Positions 26,273-35,383 of a stretch of DNA of 64,000 nucleotides are shown here, piece after piece. Position numbers and translations under genes: made by a program. The stretch covers positions 1,674,001 through 1,738,000 of the forward strand of contig JBMNES010000001.1 of NCBI GenBank assembly GCA_050948905.1. Reading direction: 5' to 3'. Each line of letters starts with the position of its first letter. Position 1 is the first letter of the stretch. Under the pieces are notes generated by a model, which had not been told where the DNA came from, made no database searches, and saw only the letters and a list, made by a program, of their open reading frames with translations. This DNA is from DTKD01 sp050948905 (lineage in GTDB: Bacteria > Armatimonadota > UBA5829).

Positions 26273-27367
26273 ATGCTGCGAATAGATAAAATCCTTGCTT
26301 ATCCTATCGAAGTTCCGCTAGTGGAGCCTTTTGAGACTTCATACAGGCGCGCGACTACCTCTCCCACGGTCATAGTTGAGCTTCATGCGGGAGATTATGT
26401 CGGTTACGGTGAGGCGACCCCTGTTCGTCAGGTGACTGGTGAGGACGTTCATACAGTCCTTCACGACCTTGCGACGGCTTCGGAGGCTCTTGTGGGGGCA
26501 GAGCTTTCACAGTTCAGATTATCCGCAAGAAAGCTCTCAGAGGCGCTCCCGCAGGGCAAATCGGCCTGCACGGGCGTCGAGATCGCTATGCTGGACGCAT
26601 ATGCCAAGAGCCTGAATACCCCTATCTATTCGCTGTTCGGCGGCGCATCAATTCGCATCGAAACCGACGTCACAATCGCGATCTGTCCTCCCGACCATGC
26701 CCGCGAAAGATCAATTGAGCTTCGCTCGCAGGGGTTCAATATATTCAAAGTTAAAGTAGGCAAGGATCAGGAGGAGGACCTCGCGCGAGTCGTTGCCATA
26801 AGCGAGGGCGCTCCTGGCTGCACTTTCGTTATAGACGCAAATCAGGGCTACACTCCCACACAAGCCGTCAAATTCATCAAAAGCCTGCAGGATAGAAACC
26901 TCAGCATCCGTCTCCTGGAGCAGCCCGTCGATGCTGCGGATCTTAATGGATTAAGATACGTCACCGAGCACGTCGACGTGCCGGTTTTTGCCGACGAAGC
27001 CGCTCAGACCCCGGCCGAAGTGCTGGAAGTGGTGCGATATAAGGCTGCAGATGGTGTCAATGTAAAACTGATGAAGGCCGGAATGATCGGTGCGCTCACG
27101 ATCAGTTCTATCTGCCGGGCTGCCAAAATCGATTTGATGTTTGGCTGTATGCTCGAAACCCACATCGGTCAGGCCGCCTCAGTGCAGGTCGCCTGCGGCA
27201 CCAACTCATTTAGCGTATTCGATCTGGACTCCGACCTGCTTATCAGCGAGCAGCCTATAAAGGGCGGCGTGGTCCGCAAAGGGCCTTATATCCGCCTAGC
27301 TGGTGGAGCCGGCCTTGGATGTGAAGTAGACAAAAGTACGCTTGAGACCTTCCTCAAAAGAGACTGA
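26273..27367 (+). CDS. Dipeptide epimerase (L-Ala-D/L-Glu epimerase type), enolase superfamily
   Basis: 364 residues. Capping domain (1-~125) and TIM barrel with the KVKVG catalytic Lys pair (159/161), metal ligands in IDANQGY, LLEQPV and FADEA, and the second-face Lys in VNVKLMKAG near 267. LFGCMLETHIG near 300 fits the dipeptide epimerase group, which recycles murein peptides by epimerising L-Ala-L/D-Glu. Neighbouring dacB supports a cell-wall role. Exact dipeptide specificity is not readable. Its last 72 bases overlap the convergent epimerase/dehydratase gene. Confidence 0.88.
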   Translation: MLRIDKILAYPIEVPLVEPFETSYRRATTSPTVIVELHAGDYVGYGEATPVRQVTGEDVHTVLHDLATASEALVGAELSQFRLSARKLSEALPQGKSACTGVEIAMLDAYAKSLNTPIYSLFGGASIRIETDVTIAICPPDHARERSIELRSQGFNIFKVKVGKDQEEDLARVVAISEGAPGCTFVIDANQGYTPTQAVKFIKSLQDRNLSIRLLEQPVDAADLNGLRYVTEHVDVPVFADEAAQTPAEVLEVVRYKAADGVNVKLMKAGMIGALTISSICRAAKIDLMFGCMLETHIGQAASVQVACGTNSFSVFDLDSDLLISEQPIKGGVVRKGPYIRLAGGAGLGCEVDKSTLETFLKRD

Positions 27368-28243
27368 CGGGCTATAGCCGAGCAGTTCTCGTGCCTTTGA
27401 TATATCGCTGGTCGAGTATTTGATGTCGCCGACCACAGGCGGGTCGTAGATAACCTCTATCTCTTTTCCGGCGAGTTGTTTCAACTGGCTCACGAGTCCG
27501 TTCAGGTCTATCGAAGCGCCGCTTGCGATGTTGAACACCTCTCCTGCCACGCCTTCTTTTATGCAGGCAAGATAGTTCGCCCTTGCCACATTTTCCACAT
27601 AGACAAAATCCCTGGTCTGTGAGCCATCTCCGTAGATATGCAGTTCCCGACCATCCATAATGCGGTCAATAAACTTCGGTATAACGGCGGCGTATTGCGA
27701 GTCTGGGTTCTGCCGAATTCCAAAGACGTTAAAATAGCGCAGTCGCACGGTCTCCAGGCCATATATCTGATTAAATACCGAGAGATAATGCTCCCCGCAT
27801 ATCTTCGTCGCGCCGTAGGGGGAAAGAGGGTGGGGCAGGAAGTCTTCCCGTTGCGGTTGTGCGCCTGTATCGCCATAAATCGCGCACGATGAGGCCATTG
27901 TAAGGCGCTTCACTCCGGCATCCCGCGCACTTATGAGCACGTTCAGGGTGCCGTCCACATTGACCGAGTTAGCCCAGGCGGGGTCTTCGACGGACTTGGT
28001 GTTAGAAATCTCGGCGGCCTGATGGATCACATAATCGACCCCGCGCATAGCATTATTAAGCGCGTCGGTATCTCGTATATCCGCTTTTATTATCTCTATT
28101 TTATCCGCAACGGCTACAAGGTTTTCGATCCTTCCAGTAGAAAAATCGTCGAACACCACAACATCATGGCCCTCGGCTACCAACAGTTCAGTAATATGGC
28201 CGCCAATAAACCCCGCACCCCCGGTCACCATAAACTTACTCAT
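27296..28243 (-). CDS. NAD-dependent epimerase/dehydratase (UDP-glucose 4-epimerase-like)
   Basis: 315 residues, extended SDR family. NAD-binding GGAGFIGGH (8-16), DDFSTG acidic specificity segment, HQAAE, SSCAIYGD and the catalytic YGATK. RLRYFNVFG, IYGDGSQTRDFVYVENVA and the C-terminal lobe indicate a nucleotide-sugar substrate. It probably supplies sugars for surface polysaccharide. AAGGTAGGA precedes the ATG. Repeats occupy the whole upstream gap, and the gene overlaps the dipeptide epimerase end by 72 bases on the other strand. Confidence 0.9.
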   Translation of the reverse strand: MSKFMVTGGAGFIGGHITELLVAEGHDVVVFDDFSTGRIENLVAVADKIEIIKADIRDTDALNNAMRGVDYVIHQAAEISNTKSVEDPAWANSVNVDGTLNVLISARDAGVKRLTMASSCAIYGDTGAQPQREDFLPHPLSPYGATKICGEHYLSVFNQIYGLETVRLRYFNVFGIRQNPDSQYAAVIPKFIDRIMDGRELHIYGDGSQTRDFVYVENVARANYLACIKEGVAGEVFNIASGASIDLNGLVSQLKQLAGKEIEVIYDPPVVGDIKYSTSDISKARELLGYSPSVSFEEGLKRTFVYFTSKAGSTS

Positions 28244-28259
28244 AAGAATCCTACCTTCT

Positions 28260-28690
28260 CTCGCTGTCCGATATCAGACGTCCGTAGTTCGACCGCCCCC
28301 TCAGCAAAACCCACAGACTACCAAAAATAACGTAGTGGCCGATCTCCGTCTCGGCCAATTCCCTTTCCGCTGCGATCTCCGAGTCGCTTCCTCGTAACCA
28401 CCGCAAACCCCCACTTTGTCATTTCGAACGAAGTGAGAAATCTGCTTTTTCGGCGTCCGAGGTCAGACGTCCGAGGTTCGACCGCTCTCAGATAGGCTGT
28501 GATCCCCGAATCGCCGCCTCAAATCGAATTCCAACCTCCAATTTCCAACTTCTAACTTCCAAACCGTAGTGGCCGATCTCGTCTCGGCCAATTCCTTCGC
28601 CTATGCGCTCCGGGCCGGGATAGAAACCGGCCCCTACATTATCTGAGCCAAAATATATAGACTATTTCGCGTTTATCCCTTCCCCAATAA
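28260..28690. repeat. Mosaic of three intergenic repeat types
   Basis: GGCCGA...TCGGCC hairpins at 28337-28356 and 28571-28589, GCGATCTCCGAGTCGC near 28374, a GATCCCCGAATCGCC relative near 28502 and the G.A hairpin at 28421-28441 (AC/GT stem, GAA loop). An AATTCCAACCTCCAATTTCC linker is shared with 5.56 kb. The gap between 28244 and 28691 holds no gene that I can support. Confidence 0.8.
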
Positions 28691-28691
28691 C

Positions 28692-30266
28692 CTACTGCTC
28701 CACATCAGGCGCCTGGTCAAAATACGCCTTCTGCTCGTCCCTGCTCAAATGCCGCTTATCCCCAAACGAAAAAACCCTGATCGCGGCAACAGGCTGAATC
28801 GGGCAGACATTTTCGCAAATCCCGCATCCCACGCATTTGTGTTCTTCCACAAACGGCCGCCGCACACCATCTATAGTCTGCCAAACCACGGCGCGATATG
28901 AGCAGCACTCATCACAAACCAGGCACTGTTTATCCGAGTTCCACGCGATGCACTGCGACCTGTCGATTACGGCTGTTCCTATATAGATATGGTCCTTCTC
29001 TGCGACCTCAATCGGCTGAATCGCCTGACTCGAACAAACCTGCGAGCACAAATTGCACTGCCTCGTACATTCGCCAATCCTCGGCACCAGCACCGGGGTC
29101 CATATCCCCTCAAAACCAGCCTCTGTAATTGCTGGCTGCAGGCCATTTGTGGGGCACACTTTCATACACTCACTGCACCGGACGCACCTCGCCACAAACT
29201 CATCTTCAGGCGAGGCTCCCGGCGGTCGGATCAGCATCGGGCTGGAGGTCTTGACTCGACCTGTGCGAGTAGTCTTAGCCGCGACATTGGTCTTTCCGAG
29301 AAGCGCAATTCCAAACCCTAAGCCAGCCGCCTGCAACACACGCCGCCTGCTAAGGTCTAAATTCGCGTGATAACCATCCTTCGCCAGCGTCGGTGCGATC
29401 CGCGTGCTCAGGGTAGGGCAGACCGGCGTGCAGGAATAGCAATATATGCACTCAGGCGCCTGGTACTGTGTCGGGTCCTCACAAATCGCCGCCATCTTGC
29501 ACTCAGGGATACACTTTTTGCAGGTAATGCAATTATTTTTGACCACCCTTCGCACGATGGACACTTTCGACAGCACCCCAAGCAAAGCTCCCAAAGGGCA
29601 CAGATTCCTGCACCAGAACCTTCGCGAGATTGCATTAAGCGCGATTATCCCAACCAGCATAGCCGCCGCCAGGAAGTTCATCCTGAAGTAATACTGCACA
29701 TCCGTCGGCACCAGCGGCAGGCTCACCCCTCGCGCCGGCAGTTGTGTCACAACTGGAAAAATCGAGAAAGTAAACGCCCTCGTAATGATCGTTATGGGGT
29801 CAAAGAAATACGCAACCTGTGCGCCGAATATGGCCGCCACCACTATCCCCGCCAGCACATAATACTTCACATTTCGCAACGCCGGATTCGCCGCAGCAGT
29901 CTTCTTGCGCTTCCTGAAAAACACCTTATCCGCAGCATCAAGCGTCGTCCCCAACGGGCAAATCCACCCGCAAAAGAACCTCCCCGCCAGCACACTCAGC
30001 ACCACTACAGGCAGCCCGTATACCAGCATAATCATAATAATTCGCCGCGTCGCGACCATCGTGGTCAAGCCTAGCAGGGGATCAATTCTGAAGAACGTAT
30101 CAATAGGGGCCCTGGACGTCAGCACATTCGCCATCTTGTCGGTGCTAAATCGACCGATTGTAAGGGCAAACAGATACAAAAATGCGCCGAACGCGAGCAC
30201 CTGCACGACCCGGCGCAAATTTTCCATACGAACCAATTTCGTCTTAGGGGTATTTCGTTGACTCAC
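28692..30266 (-). CDS. Membrane polyferredoxin, NapH/NapG-like fusion
   Basis: 524 residues. The N-terminal half has about five membrane helices with two NapH-type CPLG motifs (FFCGWICPLGT near 99, FWCRNLCPLGA near 220). Two 4Fe-4S clusters follow (CITCKKCIPEC; CIYCYSCTPVCP), then an internal hydrophobic stretch preceded by SRRR (LQAAGLGFGIALLG). The C-terminal half has further ferredoxin-type clusters (CVRCSECMKVCP, CNLCSQVC, CVGCGICENVCP). It resembles NapH joined to NapG/MauM and should pass electrons between membrane and periplasm-side partners. GTG start, 5 bases after the DUF362 gene. Confidence 0.85.
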   Translation of the reverse strand: MSQRNTPKTKLVRMENLRRVVQVLAFGAFLYLFALTIGRFSTDKMANVLTSRAPIDTFFRIDPLLGLTTMVATRRIIMIMLVYGLPVVVLSVLAGRFFCGWICPLGTTLDAADKVFFRKRKKTAAANPALRNVKYYVLAGIVVAAIFGAQVAYFFDPITIITRAFTFSIFPVVTQLPARGVSLPLVPTDVQYYFRMNFLAAAMLVGIIALNAISRRFWCRNLCPLGALLGVLSKVSIVRRVVKNNCITCKKCIPECKMAAICEDPTQYQAPECIYCYSCTPVCPTLSTRIAPTLAKDGYHANLDLSRRRVLQAAGLGFGIALLGKTNVAAKTTRTGRVKTSSPMLIRPPGASPEDEFVARCVRCSECMKVCPTNGLQPAITEAGFEGIWTPVLVPRIGECTRQCNLCSQVCSSQAIQPIEVAEKDHIYIGTAVIDRSQCIAWNSDKQCLVCDECCSYRAVVWQTIDGVRRPFVEEHKCVGCGICENVCPIQPVAAIRVFSFGDKRHLSRDEQKAYFDQAPDVEQ

Positions 30267-30271
30267 TAGCT

Positions 30272-31201
30272 TTACACGTTTTTGATGTTGACTTTGGTCA
30301 AATCCATCTCGCCGACGCCCATCTCGTGCGCCAGCTTAATGTGGCTGATCTCACTTCCGGACATATCAAACAGGCTCGCGCCATAAGAATCCACCGCCAC
30401 CTGGTCGACCCCAGCGATCACCTTGCCAACTTCCTTAGTCTTACCCGGCCCCTTCGGTCCACCCGTCAGCAGGATACGGTTCGCGTCCAGTATAATAAGA
30501 TCCGGCCGAATCGTCGTTGCATAGTCGGCTATGCACTGATCCAGCTTATTTCTGTGCCACGCCTGCCTGTCCCAGATGCAGCCCATCATATTCTTCATTC
30601 CGAGGGTCAGTTTCGTCGCGCCGTGGGTTTTGGCGACAGGGACATTGATAAACACATCCGCCTTCAGTATTTCCTTCAGACACGTATCAGTCTTGATCGC
30701 CTGGCCTTTGGATATCTCAATTCTCCTGAAGTCAGATTCATTCTGAGCTGCCGCCACCTCAGCGCCGGCGCTTTTGCCCGCCGCCATAATCCCAGTCAAT
30801 CCGAGGACCATCTCTGCGGGCCTGTCGATAACGTGGTCAATCACCAACACCCTGCCAGCGCCGCATTCTTTGCACATCCGCACGATCTCCGCCACAACTT
30901 CGGGGTTTGTGGTCGCGCCGATTTCAGGGGGCTGATTCCAGGCGATGTTGGGTTTTACTACGACAAAATCCCCGCTCTTAACCAGTTTGCCCATCCCTCC
31001 CAGGCCATCTACAGCTTTGCGGGTGAGCTTCGCGGCGTCGCCACCGGATGCAACTATAAGGGTATTTTTGTCGAATTTCGAGTCACGAGAGGCAGGCGGT
31101 TGTGCGCTTTCCACTTCTTTTGCGCCGCAACCACCCAAAAACAACGCGCCGCCCAAGCCAGCAATCGCGCCTAAAAATTCACGCCTGTCCAGCTTTCTCA
31201 C
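30272..31201 (-). CDS. DUF362 protein, Tat/lipoprotein signal
   Basis: 309 residues. The N-terminus has a twin-arginine motif (DRREFLGA) and a lipobox (FLGGC), so it should be exported folded and lipid-anchored. DUF362 motifs include VVVKPNIAWN near 83, GRVLVIDHV, NVPVAKTHG near 190 and LTLGMKNMMGCIWDRQAWH. DUF362 proteins often carry or bind Fe-S clusters; their reaction is unknown. GTG start with GAGGGA upstream, overlapping the 3' end of the zinc-ribbon miniprotein by 23 bases, which suggests translational coupling. Confidence 0.85.
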   Translation of the reverse strand: MRKLDRREFLGAIAGLGGALFLGGCGAKEVESAQPPASRDSKFDKNTLIVASGGDAAKLTRKAVDGLGGMGKLVKSGDFVVVKPNIAWNQPPEIGATTNPEVVAEIVRMCKECGAGRVLVIDHVIDRPAEMVLGLTGIMAAGKSAGAEVAAAQNESDFRRIEISKGQAIKTDTCLKEILKADVFINVPVAKTHGATKLTLGMKNMMGCIWDRQAWHRNKLDQCIADYATTIRPDLIILDANRILLTGGPKGPGKTKEVGKVIAGVDQVAVDSYGASLFDMSGSEISHIKLAHEMGVGEMDLTKVNIKNV

Positions 31202-31379
31202 TTTCTTCCCTCACTACAGCCGCGCATCGGACGCAAAGGCCGTCTTTTCGCCTTCCGAATGCGGCCAGTTCGCCATAATAATGCTCAGAACAAAGAATTC
31301 TCTTGCAACAAGGGCACGCATTAGCCGTGCTCAGCGGGCGCCGACATTCGTCACAGAAAAATGACGATCTGCGATCCAA
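31179..31379 (-). CDS. Small zinc-ribbon protein
   Basis: 66 residues with CDEC, CPCC, a C-x2-H (CSEH) and CVRC, enough for two zinc sites of treble-clef or B-box-like type. It starts at a TTG directly after the stop codon of the DUF6599-like gene and overlaps the DUF362 gene start. No signal peptide. The position within a tight operon and the ordered cysteines argue that it is translated. Role unknown; assembly or regulation of the operon's Fe-S proteins is only a guess. Confidence 0.6.
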   Translation of the reverse strand: MDRRSSFFCDECRRPLSTANACPCCKRILCSEHYYGELAAFGRRKDGLCVRCAAVVREESEKAGQA

Positions 31380-31898
31380 CTAAGGTTTAATCCTTTTCTT
31401 CACAGCCCTGGCAAAGGCTTCGGTATCCTTAGCCGCTTTGTCCGCAGGGTAATAAGCCGCCACGGTCACAAAATACTTGCCCATCGCATAATACGACATC
31501 ACGTTCGGCTTCGTCACCGTAAACCCGGTGCCCAATTTAGCAATAGGCGCGGCTTTAGATTCACGCTGCCTGGCCCAATAGTTTACAAAATCTGTGGCGG
31601 CCTTAGCGGATTTCATCGTATGAATCGCCACCTCGACATATTGACTATCCCGCTGGTACATCTGTTTTACGGCGTCTATCACCCCGTTTTTCGTATACAG
31701 TTCATATCCGCCGTTATATATCTTCGTGACGTCCGTGCCCTTGCCGTAGATCAGGGACTTGTCCATAATTTTGAATCCAGCTACATCCCCATTAGCAGGC
31801 AGCAACTTTTCCACCGCAGCAGGAGCCGCAAATGACGCCGCCGCGAACACCAACATCAAAGTTCCGGCCATAATCACGACGATAATCTGCCTGATCAT
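31380..31898 (-). CDS. Secreted DUF6599-like protein
   Basis: 172 residues. Signal peptide ending FAAASFAA. The mature protein begins VEKLLPANGDVAGFKI, then has IYNGGYELYTKNG and VEVAIHTMKSAKAATDFVNYW. This Y-x-GG-x-E-x-Y plus LLP pattern resembles DUF6599, a family of exported proteins of unknown function. It lies 2 bases after a Tat-signal DUF362 gene. The family assignment is from pattern memory and is moderate. Confidence 0.62.
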   Translation of the reverse strand: MIRQIIVVIMAGTLMLVFAAASFAAPAAVEKLLPANGDVAGFKIMDKSLIYGKGTDVTKIYNGGYELYTKNGVIDAVKQMYQRDSQYVEVAIHTMKSAKAATDFVNYWARQRESKAAPIAKLGTGFTVTKPNVMSYYAMGKYFVTVAAYYPADKAAKDTEAFARAVKKRIKP

Positions 31899-31900
31899 AT

Positions 31901-32884
31901 CTACGCCCTCAGTAGTTCTATCTTGCGCTCATCACAAGTGCCAACCCCACGCTCCTGCGCGGAAGCCATCCACCGCACCTTCTTCTCCTGAATCCCCGGT
32001 TTGCCGAGTTGCTTCAGCTTATCCTGAATGATTTTCAAGCCCATACAGTCCACCGCCACCGGGTCAGTTCCGACCATAATCGAATAATGATTATACTGAT
32101 CCTGAGTCTGCAACCCGGGCCCGCCGGAATGCTGCGGCCGGAGCACGTCCATTACAATCAGCCTGGTCTTATTTTTCACCACCGGAATAGAGTTGAAATC
32201 CGCAAGCTGCGGGTTACAGTTGTTGCCGTGGTGGCTGCCCGGGTTATCGAAAGAGCCGTAGTGATTCTTAAGCGATCCGGATATACCGGTAATCCCGTGG
32301 GTCTTGAGAATCGGCATATTGATGATAGCCGTCACCTTTTCGTTAATAACCTTGGTGATTCTCCCCTTAAAGGCTCCTCGCTGAATCTCAGGTCCCCAAT
32401 CGCCGTCATCAGCAAAATATTTCACACCAGGGCCGGTCTTATTCGGAACAAAACCGCACTTGATCATATCGGTCGAGCTTCTATCCCAAACGATTATGTT
32501 GTCTTCCTTCACTCCAGCAGACTTCAGCCCTGCCACAACCGCATTCACCATCTCCGGCCGTGTCGACACTCCCTTGCCGAACAGGCAGTTGATCTTTATT
32601 CCAACCACATCATTAGGGGAGAAGAGCTTTTTCCACGCTGCGGCGCCACTGTTTGTGCCGGTGAGCTTGGCAAGACTCCGTGCGATCATCTTCTCCACCA
32701 CACCCTGCACCACTTCATTATCCTTTGTAAGGCTGGCGGCGTCGGTTGTGATGACCACGCGCGATTTGTCTGGCTGTCCGGCGATCTTTCCCGCAGCCTC
32801 AACAACGCCAGGCAAACTCGTCAATGCGGCCCCGGTCAAGGCCATATTTTTAAGAAACTCTCTGCGGGTAGTCTTGTATCCCAT
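31901..32884 (-). CDS. DUF362 protein with twin-arginine signal
   Basis: 327 residues from ATG 32884, which has AAAGGGGA just upstream; a TTG 15 bases earlier would include that site in the coding region. The Tat signal is TTRREFLKNMALTGAAL. DUF362 features: VVGIKINCLFG near 110, NIIVWDRS, INMPILKTHGITGISGSLKNHYG near 200, and DPVAVDCMG near 275. It heads the five-gene minus-strand operon leading to the polyferredoxin. Two DUF362 copies in one operon may form a heteromer or act in sequence (inference). Confidence 0.85.
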   Translation of the reverse strand: MGYKTTRREFLKNMALTGAALTSLPGVVEAAGKIAGQPDKSRVVITTDAASLTKDNEVVQGVVEKMIARSLAKLTGTNSGAAAWKKLFSPNDVVGIKINCLFGKGVSTRPEMVNAVVAGLKSAGVKEDNIIVWDRSSTDMIKCGFVPNKTGPGVKYFADDGDWGPEIQRGAFKGRITKVINEKVTAIINMPILKTHGITGISGSLKNHYGSFDNPGSHHGNNCNPQLADFNSIPVVKNKTRLIVMDVLRPQHSGGPGLQTQDQYNHYSIMVGTDPVAVDCMGLKIIQDKLKQLGKPGIQEKKVRWMASAQERGVGTCDERKIELLRA

Positions 32885-32927
32885 AGCATCCCCTTTCAAT
32901 TTCCTGTCCGTAGCGGCAAAGCCCGGA

Positions 32928-33593
32928 TTATTCCCAACTATAGCTTATCACATCATCACAGCTCGCCAAATCACCAGCCACAGCTACCTCGTCAAAATCC
33001 CTTTGCACACGCAGCCGAAGCCGGAGAACCTGCCGAGTTGCATCGTCGGACTCCTGTGTATCAATAGACCGAACGCGAGCGTGATGAACCTCCAACATAC
33101 GCAGAACATTGCACAGACTGTCGTAGCCGCCCTGCATTACCACGGTGAGATTGCGTTCTCCGCGCCCTGTAGTGAAGTGCTTATCGAGGCGATCCATAAC
33201 ATCCAGCGTGGCCAGGATCAATATCGTGCCGACAAGACCAACATACATCATCGAGCCGCCCATCGCCACAGCTAGTCCAATCGCGGCCGCCGACCATATA
33301 CTCGCCGCCGTCGTCAGACCCCGAATCGAGCTGCCCTGCTGGATAATCGTCCCTGCACCCAAAAAACCGACGCCGCTGACGATCTGCGCTGCAATACGGC
33401 TCTGGTCGTTGGCGTCCTTCCACGGCCCTACATAAAACGAAGTCATTGCGAACACTGCCGAACCCATACACACCAGCGCATGCGTCCGCAAGCCCGCAGG
33501 TCGGCCGTGTATCTCTCGCTCCATCCCGATCAAACTCCCCAGAATGAGCGACACCACCAGCCTGAACAGCATTTCTGAAAGAGAAGGTACCAA
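32928..33593 (-). CDS. MgtC/SapB family membrane protein
   Basis: 221 residues. The first ~140 form the MgtC domain with four or five membrane helices: LILGSLIGMEREIHGRPAGLRTHALV, RIAAQIVSGVGFLGAGTII and IRGLTTAASIWSAAAIG. The C-terminal ~80 residues are a soluble ACT-like region. MgtC proteins are linked to Mg limitation and ATP synthase control in pathogens; general function elsewhere is unclear. TTG start 3 bases after the proS stop, with AAGGA 10 bases upstream; ATG 33572 is an alternative lacking a site. Confidence 0.88.
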   Translation of the reverse strand: MVPSLSEMLFRLVVSLILGSLIGMEREIHGRPAGLRTHALVCMGSAVFAMTSFYVGPWKDANDQSRIAAQIVSGVGFLGAGTIIQQGSSIRGLTTAASIWSAAAIGLAVAMGGSMMYVGLVGTILILATLDVMDRLDKHFTTGRGERNLTVVMQGGYDSLCNVLRMLEVHHARVRSIDTQESDDATRQVLRLRLRVQRDFDEVAVAGDLASCDDVISYSWE

Positions 33594-33596
33594 CTC

Positions 33597-35351
33597 TTAG
33601 TTGTCCTTTCGCTGAGATACGACCTCCGCGGCCTTTTCATCAAGCAACGAGTACAGTTTACTACGTAATTCCAGGATATGTGCGGTCGCCGTGTCCAGAC
33701 TCACCTCTTCTTTAGCCTTATCCGTCCGAGTCCGAACCTCGACCTTGCCTTCACTCGCCAATCTGCCAGCCACGACCTGTATCGGGCAGCCGATTAAATC
33801 AGCGTCCTTAAACTTCACCCCGGGTCGTTCATCGCGCTCGTCGAGCAACACATCTACCCCGGCCCGTTGAAGCTCCTCATAAAGTGTAATAGCCGCGTTA
33901 CACTGCGCTTCATCATCTGAGTTCAGAAGAATAATCGCAACCTCAAATGGGGCCACACTGATCGGCCATATCATTCCGTCGGAATCGGAGTTGACCTCCG
34001 GAATCGCCGCCAGCATCCGGCTGACGCCCATTCCATAACAGCCCATGATGAACGGCTTCTCTTTGCCATCATCGTCAAGGAACTTCGCGTCCATACTCTC
34101 GGAATATATCGTGCCGAGCTTAAATATATGCCCGACTTCCATGCCGCGTTCCACTTTCAGATCAGCGCCGCACTTAGGGCACGCATCACCCTTGCACGCA
34201 ACCCGTAAATCCGCGTATTCAGTGATATTGAAATCCCGACCGATGTTCGCGTTAATATAATGCGCGTCCGTCTTATTTCCGCCGACCACGAAGTTGACCA
34301 TCCCTTCCACTTCGCGATCAGCGATTATCCTCGCGCCGTTCAGCCCGATCGGCCCTGCAAAGCCAACCTCCGCACCAGTCAGCTTCTCGATTATATCCGC
34401 ATCGGCCATCTCAACTGATTTGACGCCCAGCGCCCGCATAAGTTTCGGCTCATTAAGCTCACGATCCCCACGCACCAGCACTGCGACCACTTCATCCCCC
34501 GCCTTATAGATCAACGTCTTCACCAGCTTTTTCGGGGATTTTTTCAGAAAAGAGGTCACTTGCTCAATGGTGCGTGCATCCGGGGTATCGACCATCTCCA
34601 GATTACTCAACTCCTCCGAGCTTTTCTTCACAGGCCTCTGGCCGATTTCGCACTTTTCGGAGTTTGCAGCATACCCACAGCCCGAACATACCAGCACCAT
34701 ATCCTCGCCCGAATCCGCGATGACCATGTATTCCTGGCTGTCCTTGCCGCCTATCGCGCCGGAGTCCGCCTCCACCACCAGCGTATCCAGCCCGCTGCGT
34801 GCGAATATCCGCGCAAATGCGATATACATTTTGTCATAAGCCCGGTCCAGATCCTCCCAGTTCCTGTCGAACGTGTAAGAATCCAGCATAATAAACTCAC
34901 GACCCCGCACCACGCCGCCACGCGGCCTCGGCTCATCGCGGCCCTTTGTCTGAATCTGATAGAGGTTAAGGGGCAGTTCGCGATAAGATCGCACATCCCG
35001 CCGCACGATATCCGTAACAATCTCTTCGTGCGTGAAACCGATGGAATAATCCCTGTCGCTTCTATCCTTCAGCCGGAAGAGCACGTCCAGCTCCCATCGT
35101 CCGGTCTCCTGATACAACTCCGCAGGCACTATGGCCGGCATCAGCAGTTCCTGCCCGCCCTGCGCGTCCATCTCCTCGCGCACGATCTTTTCGATCTTTT
35201 TAAGAACCTTATATCCCAGCGGCAGATAATCGTATATCCCCGCCCCAACACGGCGAATGAACCCTGCCCTCAGCAGGAGTTTGTGGCTAAGCATCTCCGC
35301 CTCGGCGGGGACCTCTCTTAAAGTAGGGAAGAATAATTGTGAAGCGCGCAT
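33597..35351 (-). CDS. proS: Prolyl-tRNA synthetase
   Basis: 584 residues, bacterial type. Class II motif 1 (LLRAGFIRRVGAGIYDYLPLG), motif 2 (FTHEE and YQIQTKGRDEPRPRGG) and motif 3 (GCYGMGVSRMLAA). An inserted editing domain lies between (~225-405, with VLVRGDRELNEPKL), and the anticodon-binding domain ends the protein. A CGYAANSEKCE and CPKCGADLKVERGMEVGHIF segment is as usual for this type. ATG start. It follows a GNAT gene by 32 bases in the ispG-proS order common in bacteria. Confidence 0.96.
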   Translation of the reverse strand: MRASQLFFPTLREVPAEAEMLSHKLLLRAGFIRRVGAGIYDYLPLGYKVLKKIEKIVREEMDAQGGQELLMPAIVPAELYQETGRWELDVLFRLKDRSDRDYSIGFTHEEIVTDIVRRDVRSYRELPLNLYQIQTKGRDEPRPRGGVVRGREFIMLDSYTFDRNWEDLDRAYDKMYIAFARIFARSGLDTLVVEADSGAIGGKDSQEYMVIADSGEDMVLVCSGCGYAANSEKCEIGQRPVKKSSEELSNLEMVDTPDARTIEQVTSFLKKSPKKLVKTLIYKAGDEVVAVLVRGDRELNEPKLMRALGVKSVEMADADIIEKLTGAEVGFAGPIGLNGARIIADREVEGMVNFVVGGNKTDAHYINANIGRDFNITEYADLRVACKGDACPKCGADLKVERGMEVGHIFKLGTIYSESMDAKFLDDDGKEKPFIMGCYGMGVSRMLAAIPEVNSDSDGMIWPISVAPFEVAIILLNSDDEAQCNAAITLYEELQRAGVDVLLDERDERPGVKFKDADLIGCPIQVVAGRLASEGKVEVRTRTDKAKEEVSLDTATAHILELRSKLYSLLDEKAAEVVSQRKDN

Positions 35352-35383
35352 TTAACCCTCAGTTGTTGCTAAAATAATCCGAA

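Noticed and set aside
32009..33067. 352-codon plus-strand frame over the DUF362 and mgtC-like genes
   Set aside because: His/Arg-rich shadow of two well-supported minus-strand genes, without signal or motif.
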